Position numbers and translations under genes: made by a program. 64,000 nucleotides of DNA, from NCBI RefSeq assembly GCF_016908595.1, contig NZ_JAFBEC010000005.1, positions 62,001-126,000 on the forward strand, in the 5' to 3' direction. This DNA comes from Geomicrobium sediminis. GTDB taxonomy: Bacteria; Bacillota; Bacilli; Bacillales; Marinococcaceae. Positions 43,903 to 53,594 of the stretch are shown here, in pieces; within the stretch, counting starts at the first letter, position 1, and every line of letters begins with the position of its first letter. The notes below the pieces were generated by a model. It saw nothing but the letters and a program-made list of their open reading frames with translations. It made no database searches and had not been told where the DNA came from.

Positions 43903-44907
43903 ATGAAACGCAGTCTATATATTTTCACCCTGATTTTCACGTGTCTACTTGTTGCTTGTGACGGTACAAATACCGATGCTAATGACAATGATTCAGGAAC
44001 GACACACGTTCCCCTTGGAACTGGCGGTACTGCTGGAACTTACTATTTCGTCGGGGGTGGAATGTCCAGCATGTTCCAAGCGCATGAACCTAGCATTAAT
44101 TTGGGCGTTGAAGTCACTGCAGCTGGAGAAGAAAATGCAAGATTACTCAGCCATGGCGATGTGGATTTGATCCTAATAGATGGACCCACTATCCTTAGTT
44201 ACTCAGAAGAAGATCCCGATATTTTTGAAGAATGGCGTCAAATCTCTGCCGGTCACGGCATGTTCACACATATCGTTGTTCGAGAGAGCTCAGATATCCA
44301 TTCATTTCAAGATCTTGAAGGGAAAGACGTGGGGGTTGGCGCTGCTGGAAGTGGGAATATAAAGATCATCGAGCCACTCCTTGAAGCCCATGACATGTCC
44401 TATGATGACTTCAATCCGATGTATTTAAGCTTTGCTGAACAAATTGATGCCTTTCGTGCAGGACAAATTGATGTAGCTATTATTGTTGGTGGTCCCCCTA
44501 CTTCAGGGATTGTTGACCTTGAATCGACTGAAGATATCCGCTTAATAGAAATTGAACCAGAGATTCTAGAAGAGCTTGAAGATTTACCAGGAGTCTATCC
44601 TGAAGTTCTTCCAGCAGGAACCTATCATGTTAACGACGACCACGACTTACAAGGAGTAGGAGCAAACACCATGCTAGTTGCACGTGCCGACCTTCCTGAT
44701 GATGTTGCATCAATGATCAGCGAGACGTTGATTGATCAGTATCAAGTGATCGAGGACAGTCATCCTGCAGGAGCTGAATGGAACCAACAAGCAGAGTACC
44801 TTTTCCGAGGCAATCTTCTTGAATTCCATCCAGCTGTTGTTCAAGTTCTTGAAGAGCAAGGAATTTGGGATGAAGCGAGTGAATACAACGTGGTTGGTAG
44901 TGACTAA
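43903..44907 (+). CDS. TAXI-family TRAP transporter solute receptor (lipoprotein)
   Basis: A 334-residue extracytoplasmic receptor. The signal peptide ends in the lipobox LVAC near residue 19. VPLGTGGTAGTYYFVGGGM is the TAXI signature, and DLEGKDVGVGAAGSGNIKI is the second lobe pattern. It delivers an organic acid to the fused TRAP permease two genes downstream. It stands directly after the dehydrogenases, so the imported acid is likely the one whose CoA ester they oxidise. Confidence 0.9.
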   Translation: MKRSLYIFTLIFTCLLVACDGTNTDANDNDSGTTHVPLGTGGTAGTYYFVGGGMSSMFQAHEPSINLGVEVTAAGEENARLLSHGDVDLILIDGPTILSYSEEDPDIFEEWRQISAGHGMFTHIVVRESSDIHSFQDLEGKDVGVGAAGSGNIKIIEPLLEAHDMSYDDFNPMYLSFAEQIDAFRAGQIDVAIIVGGPPTSGIVDLESTEDIRLIEIEPEILEELEDLPGVYPEVLPAGTYHVNDDHDLQGVGANTMLVARADLPDDVASMISETLIDQYQVIEDSHPAGAEWNQQAEYLFRGNLLEFHPAVVQVLEEQGIWDEASEYNVVGSD

Positions 44908-44931
44908 AAACCTTATTAAAGGAGGGCTTAC

Positions 44932-45393
44932 ATGAAGTACCTCCTCTTCTTTTTTGTTCTTTTACTAAGCCTATTTATAACTTGTCACACATTGAATCAA
45001 CCAAAAGCAATTGAAATTTATGATGAAAATACAAATGAAATGATTGTCTCATTTCCCATCGAGCCTGGCGAAAGATTTTACATTGAATACACACACTCCA
45101 TGTACGAAACAAAACAATGGGAAATGTACGTTGTCGAAGAAGACGGCTTTCTCCTTGAACACGTTGAATTCGAATCATTTGATGCGGCTAATTACTACGG
45201 AAATAAACGAGATACGGCTAAGTTTCAAGATGATTTTCAGTTTGGAAACTGGCAGATTACACGTAATCAATCACTTGACACTATTCGCTTTCGTGTCCCT
45301 TATTTATACCCACTAGTCATCGGCTATCATGATGAGCGACTAACCATTCAACACTACACACATTCAGGAACACCGATTGTAATTCAATTTTAG
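44932..45393 (+). CDS. DUF1850 protein of TAXI-TRAP systems
   Basis: A 153-residue protein with an N-terminal hydrophobic helix (LLFFFVLLLSLFITC) and a soluble outer domain. FPIEPGERFYIEYTHSMYET is the conserved DUF1850 core. Genes of this family usually lie between the TAXI receptor and the fused permease, as here; an accessory role in assembly or gating is proposed by context only. The stop is 18 bases before the permease start. Confidence 0.85.
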   Translation: MKYLLFFFVLLLSLFITCHTLNQPKAIEIYDENTNEMIVSFPIEPGERFYIEYTHSMYETKQWEMYVVEEDGFLLEHVEFESFDAANYYGNKRDTAKFQDDFQFGNWQITRNQSLDTIRFRVPYLYPLVIGYHDERLTIQHYTHSGTPIVIQF

Positions 45394-45410
45394 AAATGAG
45401 GTGGTGGCTT

Positions 45411-47348
45411 GTGAAGAAACGTGAGAAAAAAGAGCAATTACTTTCTACGCCTTATCGTAAAGAAGTTGGTGTCCATCGTTACGCCATTATCATCTTATCA
45501 CTAGCCTTTTGTTTCTTTCATCTCTATACTGCTGGCTTTGAAATGCTCGTTGCATACCAACAGCGAAGCGTACACTTGGCTTTTGGTATGACATTATTAT
45601 TCCTATGCGTTGCTCCTACGAAGACTACGACACAAAATCGCACCCTCCTCGGAACGGATGTGATTTTTGCAGCTCTTAGTCTTGGAATTGGCGTTTATGC
45701 ATACTTTTCCTATTATGAACTAGTTGGAAGAGTTGGAAATCCGAATACAATGGATCTTATACTCGGAACACTGCTGATCTTTCTCCTACTAGAAGCTACA
45801 AGAAGAATGGCAGGAAAAGCCTTAACTCTTATTGCAGGATTGTTTCTCATATACGCATTTGTCGGACCGTATCTTCCAGGCTTATTATCACATCGTGGCT
45901 ATGGTTTCGAGCGGATTGTTAACCAAATGTTTTTAACGAATGAAGGGATCTTTGGAATCACACTCGGAGTATCTGCGAGTTATGTATTTCTCTTTATTAT
46001 GTTCGGGACATTTTTAGAAGTTACGGGGGCCGGAAAATTCTTTTTAAATCTTTCAATTGCTTTCTTCGGCAGGATGACAGGCGGACCTGCAAAGGCAGCC
46101 GTAATTGGAAGCTCGCTTTTTGGCACCGTATCTGGAAGTGCTGCTGCTAACGTATCTGGAACTGGGCCTGTTACCATTCCATTGATGAAGCGACTCGGTT
46201 ATAACCCGAAGTTTGCGGGCGCAGTAGAGTCGGTTGCTTCCGCAGGTGGACAGCTCGTGCCACCTATTATGGGTGCAGCCGCTTTTATTATGGTCGATAT
46301 TTTACGCCTACCTTATACGACGATCATTCTTGCTGCGATCATCCCTGCCGTTCTCTATTATTTATCGACAATGGTCGTCGTTCATTTACAGTCAAAACGG
46401 CAAGGGTTAATTGGTGTTCCAGCCAAAGAAATGCCCGATTTAAAAGCAACACTTAAAAACGGTATTCATTTAGCCATTCCACTTCTCATTCTCGTATTCT
46501 TATTAGCAGTAGTGTACTTACCACCAGCACTTGCAATTTTCTGGTCGTTTCTCTCACTGATCGTAGTTGCCCAACTACGTGGGACGACACGAGTAAGTGT
46601 AAAAGCACTAATTGATGGCTTTGTCCAATCAGCAAAAAACTCTATGATTGTCGTCATCGTAACAGCAGTCTCAGGTATTGTCATTGGAATTATTAACTTA
46701 ACAGGGCTAGGTCTAAACATCTCGAACTTACTTGTTGCGTTAGCAGGTGGAAGCTTAATCCTTCTTTTAATCCTAACGATGATTACATCAATCATACTCG
46801 GTATGGGCTTACCTACAACTGCAGCATATGTGATCTTGGCTGTGCTCGTTGCTCCAGCTCTCGTTTCAATGGGTGTCGAGCCTCTTGCAGCACACTTTTT
46901 CGTCTTCTATTTCGGAATTGTTTCAGCGATAACACCACCTGTTGCCGTCGCACCATTTATTGCATCAGGGATAGCCAACACTTCTCCAATGGGAACCGCG
47001 ATGTGGGCGCTTAAAATCGGTCTCGCTGCATTCATAATCCCGTATATGTTTGTCTTCAACACTGGTCTTCTCATGCTCGGTTCTGTTGAAACTATTTTAA
47101 TAGGAAGCTTATCTGCCATAATCGGTATAGTAGGGCTTGCCATTGCCATTGAAGGATATCTTTACGAACCCATCAGAATTATTCCAAGAAGTATCTTAAT
47201 AATTGGTTCGTTACTCATGATTACCCCTGGTTTTATGCTTGACCTTATTGGGCTTCTTATTATACTAGCTGTACTCAGTTATTTACGCTGGATCTTTAAG
47301 AAAAGGAATGTCCAGTTGTTAGATAATACTGAAGGTGAACACGTATAG
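45411..47348 (+). CDS. fused TRAP transporter permease (4TM/12TM)
   Basis: A 645-residue polytopic protein joining the small and large TRAP membrane subunits, as usual for TAXI systems. Seen are the GLFLIYAFVGPYLPGLLSHR link, GSSLFGTVSGSAAANVSGTG and GGQLVPPIMGAAAFIM, and a second repeat ending SAITPPVAVAPFIASGIA. The transporter is driven by a Na+ or H+ gradient. GTG at 45411 has GAGGTGG six bases upstream; ATG at 45396 overlaps that site. A terminator follows the stop. Confidence 0.9.
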   Translation: MKKREKKEQLLSTPYRKEVGVHRYAIIILSLAFCFFHLYTAGFEMLVAYQQRSVHLAFGMTLLFLCVAPTKTTTQNRTLLGTDVIFAALSLGIGVYAYFSYYELVGRVGNPNTMDLILGTLLIFLLLEATRRMAGKALTLIAGLFLIYAFVGPYLPGLLSHRGYGFERIVNQMFLTNEGIFGITLGVSASYVFLFIMFGTFLEVTGAGKFFLNLSIAFFGRMTGGPAKAAVIGSSLFGTVSGSAAANVSGTGPVTIPLMKRLGYNPKFAGAVESVASAGGQLVPPIMGAAAFIMVDILRLPYTTIILAAIIPAVLYYLSTMVVVHLQSKRQGLIGVPAKEMPDLKATLKNGIHLAIPLLILVFLLAVVYLPPALAIFWSFLSLIVVAQLRGTTRVSVKALIDGFVQSAKNSMIVVIVTAVSGIVIGIINLTGLGLNISNLLVALAGGSLILLLILTMITSIILGMGLPTTAAYVILAVLVAPALVSMGVEPLAAHFFVFYFGIVSAITPPVAVAPFIASGIANTSPMGTAMWALKIGLAAFIIPYMFVFNTGLLMLGSVETILIGSLSAIIGIVGLAIAIEGYLYEPIRIIPRSILIIGSLLMITPGFMLDLIGLLIILAVLSYLRWIFKKRNVQLLDNTEGEHV

Positions 47349-47357
47349 ACATTAACT

Positions 47358-47385
47358 AGGAAGGTTTGATGCCTTCCTCTTTTTT
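47358..47385 (+). terminator. terminator of the TAXI-TRAP operon
   Basis: AGGAAGG and CCTTCCT pair around a 7-base loop and are followed by CTTTTTTAT. The next coding frame opens inside the end of this T-tract. Confidence 0.78.
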
Positions 47386-48891
47386 ATGCTTTCGATCAAC
47401 GGTCATATTCAACTTATCGCGGTTTATTGGGAAGACGAGTCCGGTGAACAAATCGAATATACGTTCAAACAGTTACGTGACAAATCGAACCAATTAGCAC
47501 ATGCCTTAAAGTCCCTAAACGTAAAGAAAGGTGACCGGGTGGCATGTCTTCTAGGTAAAGATATTGAGCTTGTTATTACCGTTTTAGCGACATGGAAAAT
47601 TGGTGCCATCTATGTTCCTTTATTTACAGCTTTCAACTCCTCCGCGATCTCTTATCGATTGGAAAACGTTGAGAGCAAAGTTCTCATTACAAACCATGAA
47701 CAATCTCAAAAACTATCAACGATTGATCACTCAAGTAAAGTCATCGTCATCGACAACCCAGACACTCCCTCACTCGACTTTCACTCGCTCGTTAATGAAT
47801 TTCCTGTAGACTACGATGTTGAAGAAACATCGTTAACCGACCCTTCTGTCATTCAATTCACATCAGGATCAACAGGCATGCCAAAAGGAGCCGTATACGC
47901 TCACAAAATCTTACTCAGCACTTACCCTTATTCGAAATATGGAATTGCCTATGAAGAAGGCGATATCTTTATGGGCGGCGCCGACCCTGGATGGGCATAT
48001 GGCTTGCAGAATTCGATCTTCAACCCATTAAGTTTTGGAATTCCGATTGTCATGTACAAAGGTCGTCCAAGTAGCGAAACTTATTATCGCTTAATGGAGA
48101 AATACAATGTGACGAACTTCGCCTATGCGCCTACTGCCTATCGAATGATGGTGCAAGATGGTCCTGAGCTTATCACTAAACATTCGCTATCAGTGAAGAA
48201 ATTAAGCAGCGCTGGAGAACCACTGAATGCCGAGGTCATTCGATTTTTCAAAAAGCATCTTGGAATAAATATCCATGATCATTACGGCGCAACCGAGGTC
48301 GGTATGGTCATCAACAACTACCATGCGATTACGATGGAGATTAAAAACGGCTCGATGGGATTTCCAACGCCCGGATTCACCATTTCCCTTCTTGACGCAC
48401 AAGGGAATCCAACACCTGACGGTGAAGTTGGTGAAATCGCGATCGACACAACGAACGATGGCTATTACTTCAAAGGATATTGGAACAATGAAGAGAAAAC
48501 CGCAGAAAAAATGAGCGGAAAGTGGTTTCTAACCGGAGATCTCGCTTTAAAAGATGAAGAAGGATATTACTGGTTCCAAGGTCGATCCGACGACATTATT
48601 ACAAGTTCCGGCTACCGAATCGGTCCATTCGAGGTTGAAAGCTCTTTACTCGAACACCCCGCCGTCACAGAAGCAGCCGTTGTTGGTGAACCAGACGAAC
48701 AAAAAGGTGAAATCGTCAAAGCTTATGTCGTCTTAAGTAAACACTCTAGCCCTAGCGATGAACTTGGGGAAGAACTAAGTCTACACGTGAAAACGAACCT
48801 ATCCAAGCACCAATACCCAAGAAAAGTAGAATTCTTGGATGAATTGCCGAAAACGACGAGTGGGAAGATTCAGCGGTTTAAGTTGCGATAA
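47386..48891 (+). CDS. acyl-CoA synthetase (AMP-binding), abnormal or truncated 5' end
   Basis: 501 residues. The adenylation motif FTSGSTGMPKGAVY near residue 162, GATEVGM, TGDLALKDEEGYYWFQGRSDD and the C-terminal PKTTSGKIQR (catalytic Lys) are intact, so the body of the ligase is complete. The N-terminus enters the fold abruptly (HIQLIAVYWEDE) where relatives have some 20-40 more residues. No ribosome binding site precedes the ATG, which directly follows a terminator T-tract, and an in-frame stop lies 33 bases upstream. Expression is doubtful; it may be a 5'-truncated gene. Confidence 0.7.
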   Translation: MLSINGHIQLIAVYWEDESGEQIEYTFKQLRDKSNQLAHALKSLNVKKGDRVACLLGKDIELVITVLATWKIGAIYVPLFTAFNSSAISYRLENVESKVLITNHEQSQKLSTIDHSSKVIVIDNPDTPSLDFHSLVNEFPVDYDVEETSLTDPSVIQFTSGSTGMPKGAVYAHKILLSTYPYSKYGIAYEEGDIFMGGADPGWAYGLQNSIFNPLSFGIPIVMYKGRPSSETYYRLMEKYNVTNFAYAPTAYRMMVQDGPELITKHSLSVKKLSSAGEPLNAEVIRFFKKHLGINIHDHYGATEVGMVINNYHAITMEIKNGSMGFPTPGFTISLLDAQGNPTPDGEVGEIAIDTTNDGYYFKGYWNNEEKTAEKMSGKWFLTGDLALKDEEGYYWFQGRSDDIITSSGYRIGPFEVESSLLEHPAVTEAAVVGEPDEQKGEIVKAYVVLSKHSSPSDELGEELSLHVKTNLSKHQYPRKVEFLDELPKTTSGKIQRFKLR

Positions 48892-48947
48892 TGAACGTAT
48901 AGATTTTTTCTTAGCTCACTATTTCTACTCATACGAAGCATATCAAA

Positions 48948-48979
48948 AACCTCTCCAACTCTGGAGAGGTTAATTTTTT
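48948..48979. terminator. bidirectional terminator between convergent acyl-CoA ligases
   Basis: AACCTCTCCA and TGGAGAGGTT form a 10-bp stem with a 4-base loop, followed by AATTTTTTT rightward and TTTTTGATA leftward. Confidence 0.88.
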
Positions 48980-50682
48980 TGAACTGGCGCCTCACTAAGA
49001 AGCATTTCCCTTAATTTGTATTTCTCAATCTTATTTGTCGGGGTGCGAGGGATCTCCTCGATGAACCGAATATACGTAGGCACCATGTATTTCGGCATCT
49101 GCTTTATGCACCATGATTGTAATTCATCTTCTGTAATCGTTGCGCCTGGTTTTCGTTCACAATAGACAGCAACGTCGTCTTCATCCCCTTGCTTTGCGGG
49201 GATTGGGAACGCTGCGGTTAAGTTAATGTCATCATGGCCATTAATAATATCTTCGAGCTGATATGAGGAGATCTTCTCACCTCGACAACGAATGACGCTT
49301 CCTAAACGATCGACGTAATAGTAGTAACCATCTACCCCAAGGTATCCTGCGTCTCCAGAGTGGAACCAGAGGTTTTTAAATGCTTTTGTCGTTGATTCTG
49401 GTTTATTAAAATATTCCGTCAAAATCAGTGACGGTAATTGAGGACGAAAGCCGATCTGACCAATGACGCCTGGCGGTTGCTCCTCATCGTATTCATTTAA
49501 GATTGCCAGTTCAAAGTGGGCATTTGGCTTTCCCATAAATCCTTTTACGTTGACTTCATCCCCCCGCATGATCGGCACGCCGTCGTCTTTTAACAACGCC
49601 GTCATCTCATCTAAGGTATAGCCCCTTCGTAAAAAGTCAGGTGTGCCTTTGCCATCAAGTCCATGTACGATTGCCGAAGACAGTGGATTACCCACTTCCG
49701 TTTGCCCGAATCCAGACGTGATCACATCAAATCCGAAGCGATGAGCAACTTCTTGATGATACTTCGGAAGGGGTTGCATGTGCACTTTGTTTAACGTGTT
49801 TTCACGGTCAGTGTTTTTCGTCTCCGCATTCATGAGCCATGGAATCATAACATCTAGTAAGATTGCACAGGTCGCTTGACTATCTTTGATCCGTTTCCAA
49901 AATTGCGTCGGGCTGAATTTATCATACAGGGCAATTCCAGCTCCTACAAAAGCAGCTCTCGCAATGTTCGCAAATGCTCCGCCAACATGATACAACGGTA
50001 AATCATTGTATACAACGTCTTCTCTCGTCACAAGTCTACGAAGCCCACGTGTGTACCCGTACACCCAACGGTGCGATTGGACAACCCCTTTCGCTGGACC
50101 TGTCGTCCCTGACGTATAAATGATGTTCGCCATATCAAAATAGTTCAACTCAACGTTCGGATTATTACGGTTTTCAGAAACGACTAAGCTCCAATCTTTC
50201 TCATTATAAATTGAATGAAGGCGCTCCTTTGCAGAAGATTCCTCATAATCATGGTCGCGAAATGATGGACTGTATACAATTGCATTGACGCATGGCACAT
50301 CGTACGCAATGTCATTAAGTCGCCCGACCATAGAACGCTCAGTCATTAATATAATCGGATTCGTATCATTCAGCGGATAGCTAAGAAGCTTTCCTTTGAA
50401 ATTGAAATTGATTGGGCAGAACACTGCACCGCACTTCCAAATCGCAAACATCGCCACTGTCGTCATTAACGGGTTTTTCATAAACACTGAAATGCGATCC
50501 CCTTTGGCAATGCCTTCTTCTAACAAACCGTTCGCCACTTGGTTCACACGGTCATTAAATGCTTTATACGTCAACGTTTTTCGTTGTTCTCCGTAATAGA
50601 CAAACGGATGGTTCGGTTGAATCACTGCCCATTGCTCTACTTGTCGATGAACTAACTCTTCTTGTGTACCAAAGCTATTCAT
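48970..50682 (-). CDS. AMP-dependent acyl-CoA ligase, CaiC-like
   Basis: A 570-residue ligase with IIYTSGTTGPAKGVVQSH near residue 194, SGFGQTEVG, WFHSGDAGYLGVDGYYYYVDR near 454 and PRTPTNKIEKYKLR at the end carrying the catalytic Lys. ATG at 50682 has AGGAGG seven bases upstream. It is the last gene of the long operon with the ABC transporter and biotin carrier. It forms an acyl-CoA from an imported acid; with a second ligase in the same operon, two acids or two stages are likely. Substrate unknown. Confidence 0.88.
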   Translation of the reverse strand: MNSFGTQEELVHRQVEQWAVIQPNHPFVYYGEQRKTLTYKAFNDRVNQVANGLLEEGIAKGDRISVFMKNPLMTTVAMFAIWKCGAVFCPINFNFKGKLLSYPLNDTNPIILMTERSMVGRLNDIAYDVPCVNAIVYSPSFRDHDYEESSAKERLHSIYNEKDWSLVVSENRNNPNVELNYFDMANIIYTSGTTGPAKGVVQSHRWVYGYTRGLRRLVTREDVVYNDLPLYHVGGAFANIARAAFVGAGIALYDKFSPTQFWKRIKDSQATCAILLDVMIPWLMNAETKNTDRENTLNKVHMQPLPKYHQEVAHRFGFDVITSGFGQTEVGNPLSSAIVHGLDGKGTPDFLRRGYTLDEMTALLKDDGVPIMRGDEVNVKGFMGKPNAHFELAILNEYDEEQPPGVIGQIGFRPQLPSLILTEYFNKPESTTKAFKNLWFHSGDAGYLGVDGYYYYVDRLGSVIRCRGEKISSYQLEDIINGHDDINLTAAFPIPAKQGDEDDVAVYCERKPGATITEDELQSWCIKQMPKYMVPTYIRFIEEIPRTPTNKIEKYKLREMLLSEAPVQKN

Positions 50683-50695
50683 CCAATTCCTCCTA

Positions 50696-50911
50696 TCATC
50701 CTTTGAGTTTGACGATAACATCGCCTTCTTGAACGAAGTCCCCTTCTTGTTTCAATACTTCTGAAACGATCCCTTCAATCTCTGCTTCAATCGGAATTTC
50801 CATTTTCATTGATTCCAAGATAGCGATTTCATCTTTCTTGTTAACGACATCTCCTGGTTTAACGAGCACTTTCCAAGCACTCCCGCTCATTGATGCTTTA
50901 ATGTCTGGCAT
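50696..50911 (-). CDS. stand-alone biotin/lipoyl carrier domain protein
   Basis: 71 residues, a single biotinyl domain with the biotinylation motif ESMKM (Lys about 36) flanked by two half-barrel repeats (VLVKPGDVVNKKDEIAILES and EVLKQEGDFVQEGDVIVKLK). ATG at 50911 has AAGGAGA upstream. It overlaps the end of the second acyl-CoA ligase by 14 bases and is followed after 13 bases by the CaiC-like ligase, so it is firmly inside the operon. With the carboxyltransferase at the start of the operon it would make two of three parts of an acyl-CoA carboxylase; the biotin carboxylase part is absent. Confidence 0.9.
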   Translation of the reverse strand: MPDIKASMSGSAWKVLVKPGDVVNKKDEIAILESMKMEIPIEAEIEGIVSEVLKQEGDFVQEGDVIVKLKG

Positions 50912-52586
50912 GGTTATTCTCCTTCTCAAGTCTTTTACGCAAGACTTCTTTTTTTATTTTTCCTGTCGTCGTTAAGGGCATTTCGTCGACGAGAATAACT
51001 TCTGGTACTTTGTAGCCTGAAAGGTTTTCTATTAGAAACTTCTTCATTTGTGTCTGTGTTGTTCGTGAACGAAGTTGAATAAACGCAACCGGAATCTGTC
51101 CTTTTTCATCATCGACTTTTCCGACGACAGCACAGGCGTTAACATGTTCGTGGCGACTAATGATGTGCTCCAGCTCTGCCGGGAACACGCTCATTCCGTT
51201 TACTTTTAACATGTCTTTCTTGCGACCAATGTAGTGTAGATAACCCGCTTCACTCATTACACCGATGTCACCGGTGTAAAACCACTCTCCGAACGTCTCG
51301 TCTTTGCCCCAATACCCTTTCATCAGCGACGGTGTTGAGATGGCAATTTCCCCTTCTTGTTCGAGTGGTAAACGATTCTTTGTTTCGAAATCTACAATCT
51401 TTACTTTCGTTCCAGGCATTGGTAAACCGACGAAAATCGGTCGACTTTCTAAATCGAAATGTCTCGTTTGCATGCCTTGCGTGAACGTATCACTCGTATG
51501 GGTTTCGGTCATGCCAAATGACGTCTCGCGCATGATCGTACCCGTTGCTTTGAACCATCGTTCTCGGTAGTCTTTCGTTACTTTTTTTATGAAGGAACTG
51601 ACGGTCGTCATTGTGAGTGACGATAAATCACGATTATGAAACGCTTCGTCTTCCATCAACTGCACGATGTTATCAGTCACGCCGCCAAATGAGGTGACCT
51701 TATACGTTTCGATTGCTTGAAACACAGCTTCTTTATCCCATCGGTACAACAAAATCAGCGTTGCTCCGCTAAAAACAGGCATAAGAACACCTGCATTTTC
51801 TCCTGCGATCCAAAAGACGGGCATATAGCCAAGGCGTACGTCATCTTCACTCAAGTTGTAGTTGTACACGTAACTGTTCGCCATCGTATAAAGCATGTTC
51901 CTTTGTGTATGCATGCACCCTTTAGGCATTCCTGTCGTACCGCCCGTATAGTTGAGGGCAGCTAACGTATCGAGTGAACTGTAGTCATCGTGTAGCGGTG
52001 CAACGGTCTGCACTTCTGTAACCCAATCATCCGTCGGCAGTGCGTGTAACTTTGCGGTCTTCAAATCAGGATGTAGCGGAAGTGTCGGATGTTCTACGAT
52101 GTAATCGGACAAAGATGTCGTCACAATCGTTTCAACTCCTGCTAACACTTGGCTCATGGAATCATAAAGCGTTTCAAGCGTAATCACAGCGACGGCTCCG
52201 CTATCTTCTAGTTCGTGGCGAAGCTCATGTTCTTTGAACATCGGATTTACAGGAACATGAACCGCACCAGCAGCAAGAATGCCGTAGAACGCAATAATAA
52301 ACTGAGGACAATTTGGCAAATAGACAGCTACCCGGTCCCCCGTGCTTACGCCTTTACTCCGAAGGTACGCTGCTACACGTTGGCTACGATCATAAAGCTC
52401 CGCAAATGAAAGTTCATAGCCGTAATAATTAATGCACGTTTTCCTTGGCGTCTCCACAGCACGTCTTCTTAAATATTCGGTGAGTGGAACTTCACCAAAT
52501 GGATACGTCGCCGCTTTTGATAAGCCTTCAGGCCAGGAATCTAGCACGCGCTTTTGCATTTCTTCTTCGTAATCTTGCTCGTTCAT
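50898..52586 (-). CDS. AMP-dependent acyl-CoA ligase
   Basis: A 562-residue ligase with LNYTGGTTGMPKGCMHTQ near residue 203, TSFGMTETHT, FYTGDIGVMSEAGYLHYIGRK near 435 and MPLTTTGKIKKEV at the end. ATG at 52586 has AAGGAGG at seven bases; an in-frame GTG six bases upstream is too close to that site. It follows the OppF-type ATPase gene by 12 bases. It differs clearly from the other ligase of the operon, so they are not recent duplicates. Substrate unknown. Confidence 0.88.
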   Translation of the reverse strand: MNEQDYEEEMQKRVLDSWPEGLSKAATYPFGEVPLTEYLRRRAVETPRKTCINYYGYELSFAELYDRSQRVAAYLRSKGVSTGDRVAVYLPNCPQFIIAFYGILAAGAVHVPVNPMFKEHELRHELEDSGAVAVITLETLYDSMSQVLAGVETIVTTSLSDYIVEHPTLPLHPDLKTAKLHALPTDDWVTEVQTVAPLHDDYSSLDTLAALNYTGGTTGMPKGCMHTQRNMLYTMANSYVYNYNLSEDDVRLGYMPVFWIAGENAGVLMPVFSGATLILLYRWDKEAVFQAIETYKVTSFGGVTDNIVQLMEDEAFHNRDLSSLTMTTVSSFIKKVTKDYRERWFKATGTIMRETSFGMTETHTSDTFTQGMQTRHFDLESRPIFVGLPMPGTKVKIVDFETKNRLPLEQEGEIAISTPSLMKGYWGKDETFGEWFYTGDIGVMSEAGYLHYIGRKKDMLKVNGMSVFPAELEHIISRHEHVNACAVVGKVDDEKGQIPVAFIQLRSRTTQTQMKKFLIENLSGYKVPEVILVDEMPLTTTGKIKKEVLRKRLEKENNHARH

Positions 52587-52598
52587 ATCCACTCCTCC

Positions 52599-53594
52599 TT
52601 ACGCTTCCTGCGGTTGTTTCATTTCGGCTTCGCTTACTAAGTGACAAGCAGCGTACGTGCCGTCTCTAGTAACTTGAAGTGAAGGTTCAACTTGCTTACA
52701 CACGTCCATCACTTTCGGACACCTCGTATGAAATCGACAACCACTCGGTGGATTTTCCGGACTCGGTAAATCGCCTTTTAAGATAATCCGATCTCGCCCA
52801 CGAAGCTTCGGATCTGGACGCGGCACCGCTGACAGCAACGACTCTGTGTACGGATGTTTAGGGTTTCTGAATAACTCATCCTTACTAGCCACTTCAACGA
52901 CCTTACCGAGATACATGACTGCGATTCGATCACTAATGTATTTCACCGCTTGAATGCCGTGGGCGATGAATAGGTACGATACGCCGAGTTCTTTTTGTAA
53001 GTCTTTTAGTAAGTTCAACACTTGCGCTTGAATCGAGACGTCGAGCGCAGAGACCGGTTCATCGCAGACGATCAGCGACGGCGATAATGCAATTGCCCGG
53101 GCTATTCCAATTCGTTGTCGTTGTCCTCCTGAGAATTCTGAAGGATATCGCCTTCCATGTTCTGAACGTAAACCGACGCGTTCAAGCAACTCATCGACTC
53201 GTCTTTGTTGTTCAGCTCTTGAACCGTCCTTGTGTAAACGAAGAGGTTCTGCGATAACATCCGACACTTTCATTCTCGGATTCAAAGAAGAAAACGGGTC
53301 TTGGAAGATCATTTGCATTTGCTTACCAAGCTCTCGTTTATCCACGCGACTTAAATCGTTTCCTTTAAAAGAAACGGTGCCTTCCGTTGGGTCTTCTAGG
53401 CCGACAATCATTCGTCCGGTCGTTGATTTTCCGCATCCGGACTCACCAACAAGCCCGAGTGTTTCACCTTTTCCAATCGTTAAATCCATACCGTCTACCG
53501 CTTTAATCCAGCTTTTCTTTCCTTGAAAGAGTCCGTCTTTCTTCGGATAGTATTTTTTTAGTCCACTAATTTCTAATAGCGGTTCGTTCATCAT
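52599..53594 (-). CDS. peptide-type ABC transporter ATPase (OppF/DppF-like)
   Basis: 331 residues: Walker [13 protein letters not shown] near residue 50, signature FSGGQRQRIGIARA near 154, Walker B LIVCDEPVSALDV, and the C-terminal Cys-containing SGCRFHTRCPK motif of Opp/Dpp ATPases. It overlaps the OppD-type gene by 29 bases. Together they power the permease pair upstream. The system imports peptides or peptide-like solutes in relatives; here the CoA enzymes in the same operon suggest an acid or amide. Confidence 0.92.
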   Translation of the reverse strand: MMNEPLLEISGLKKYYPKKDGLFQGKKSWIKAVDGMDLTIGKGETLGLVGESGCGKSTTGRMIVGLEDPTEGTVSFKGNDLSRVDKRELGKQMQMIFQDPFSSLNPRMKVSDVIAEPLRLHKDGSRAEQQRRVDELLERVGLRSEHGRRYPSEFSGGQRQRIGIARAIALSPSLIVCDEPVSALDVSIQAQVLNLLKDLQKELGVSYLFIAHGIQAVKYISDRIAVMYLGKVVEVASKDELFRNPKHPYTESLLSAVPRPDPKLRGRDRIILKGDLPSPENPPSGCRFHTRCPKVMDVCKQVEPSLQVTRDGTYAACHLVSEAEMKQPQEA

